Source: Microbacterium testaceum (GTDB lineage: Bacteria; Actinomycetota; Actinomycetes; Actinomycetales; Microbacteriaceae). From it: 64,000 bases of DNA. The position numbers were made by a program, and so were the translations under genes. Shown here in pieces: positions 63,512 through 64,000 of this stretch. The stretch covers positions 124,001 to 188,000 of the forward strand of contig NZ_CP121699.1 of assembly GCF_029761935.1 (NCBI RefSeq), in the 5' to 3' direction. The number at the start of each line of letters is the position of its first letter. Position 1 is the first letter of the stretch. The notes below the pieces were generated by a model. It searched no databases. It had not been told where the DNA came from and saw only the letters and a program-made list of their open reading frames with translations.

Positions 63512-64000
63512 TCAGGATGCCGACATGCGGTCGTCGTCGGCCGCCTCGAGCCCCGACTTCTCGGGGCGGTTCTTGCGCCCCGGGAGGGCCTTGCGGGCCA
63601 GCGAACCCGTGCGACGACCGGCCCCGGCGATGGCGCCGCCGACGCGGCGGACACCGCCCACCGCGGCGCGTTCGAGCCGCTCGCTGCCGGGCGTGGGCTC
63701 GAGGTCGGCCGGGAGCGCGAGCGGGGGAGTGCCGAACGCACGACGGGCGTTGACGAGCACGCGACGGCCGAGGATGTGATTGCCCGCACCTCCGACGACA
63801 GCGCCGACGCCGAACGGCAGCGCCTTGCCGATCCACGACGCACCGCCGCGCGTGGCGAACTGCCGCACGAACGTCGTCTTGAGGCGGTCGACGAGCGGCC
63901 CGACCATCGCGCGGGGAAGCGTCTTGGTCACCATCTCTCCCCAGTAGCTCGAGCGCGAGACGCCGCGACCGGCGGCCTGCGACGCCAGCTGCGACACGAG
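63512..64000 (-). CDS. EcsC-like protein, 5' end beyond the window
   Basis: The visible 162 codons continue open to the window edge, so the true start lies outside. The central part reads IGKALPFGVGAVVGGAGNHILGRRVLVNARRAFG (positions of about 63699-63800), a pattern seen in the EcsC/hypothetical membrane-associated family of Actinobacteria. The remaining C-terminal about 70 residues are basic and Arg/Gly-rich. Function is unknown. The family call is tentative. Confidence 0.5.
   Translation of the reverse strand, partial: LVSQLASQAAGRGVSRSSYWGEMVTKTLPRAMVGPLVDRLKTTFVRQFATRGGASWIGKALPFGVGAVVGGAGNHILGRRVLVNARRAFGTPPLALPADLEPTPGSERLERAAVGGVRRVGGAIAGAGRRTGSLARKALPGRKNRPEKSGLEAADDDRMSAS

Noticed and set aside
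1..64000. CRISPR arrays, insertion sequences and prophage genes
   Set aside because: I looked for regularly spaced repeats, transposase motifs (DDE, HTH-resolvase) and integrases and found none. The 28-bp tandem array at 11961 has no spacers.

Overview
The window is high-GC, densely packed actinobacterial DNA and most resembles the family Microbacteriaceae, probably Microbacterium. The evidence is a seven-gene C50 carotenoid (decaprenoxanthin-type) operon, an AdnAB recombination helicase-nuclease pair next to nudC, uvrD2, a DUF2342-type metalloprotease, a YlbL-type PDZ/S16 protease and a UPF0182 protein (an order also known from mycobacteria), GTG/TTG starts, and many leaderless promoters. 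Assignments were made by reading motifs; no database search was run.

Layout. 1-5.99 kb: housekeeping genes (DUF3117, O-methyltransferase, TatB, then Mrp/DUF1003/MgtE-N on the minus strand, a GSP17M stress protein and an alpha/beta hydrolase). 6.5-11 kb: gamma-glutamyltransferase, aminopeptidase P and an EEP-family phosphatase on the minus strand. 11-15.2 kb: PHP phosphoesterase, DEAD-box helicase, ferritin-like protein, DUF3107. 15.5-33.1 kb: adnA-adnB, a phosphotransferase-fold protein that has lost its HGD motif, nudC-uvrD2, an orphan TOMM cyclodehydratase-like protein, metalloprotease, PDZ/S16 protease and UPF0182. 33.4-39.5 kb: idi-idsA-crtB-crtI-crtYe-crtYf-crtEb, translationally coupled, with a divergent MarR regulator and an operator-like palindrome between them. 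39.5-41.6 kb: SUMF1-like, SMP-30-like and cupin genes. 41.8-58.6 kb: an envelope/exopolysaccharide region (LPXTG protein, DUF4012 protein, BY-kinase with a tyrosine tail encoded by a hexanucleotide microsatellite, LMW phosphatase, CPBP protease, four glycosyltransferases, pyruvyl transferase, flippase, O-antigen ligase), interrupted by tRNA-fMet, a DUF6328 gene and a nitrilase-family gene. 59.1-64 kb: aminotransferase broken by one base in a G8 run, HtrA-type protease, maltokinase, and a partial EcsC-like gene.

How the genes work together. The carotenoid operon contains every step from IPP isomerisation to a cyclised C50 carotenoid. The polysaccharide genes cover assembly, export, polymerisation/ligation and tyrosine-phosphorylation control, but no initiating phosphoglycosyltransferase is visible. 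Three non-coding gaps inside or beside this region look like decayed genes.

Beyond genes, three patterns stand out. First, the four longest well-defined convergent gaps before 34 kb each carry a cluster of short words in both orientations (nested palindromes), with a different word in each gap. Second, the 7-mer GGATGCC (either strand) is strongly over-represented outside the polysaccharide region and nearly absent within it. Third, at least fourteen genes have a -10-like NANNNT hexamer six or seven bases before the start codon, which points to widespread leaderless transcription.
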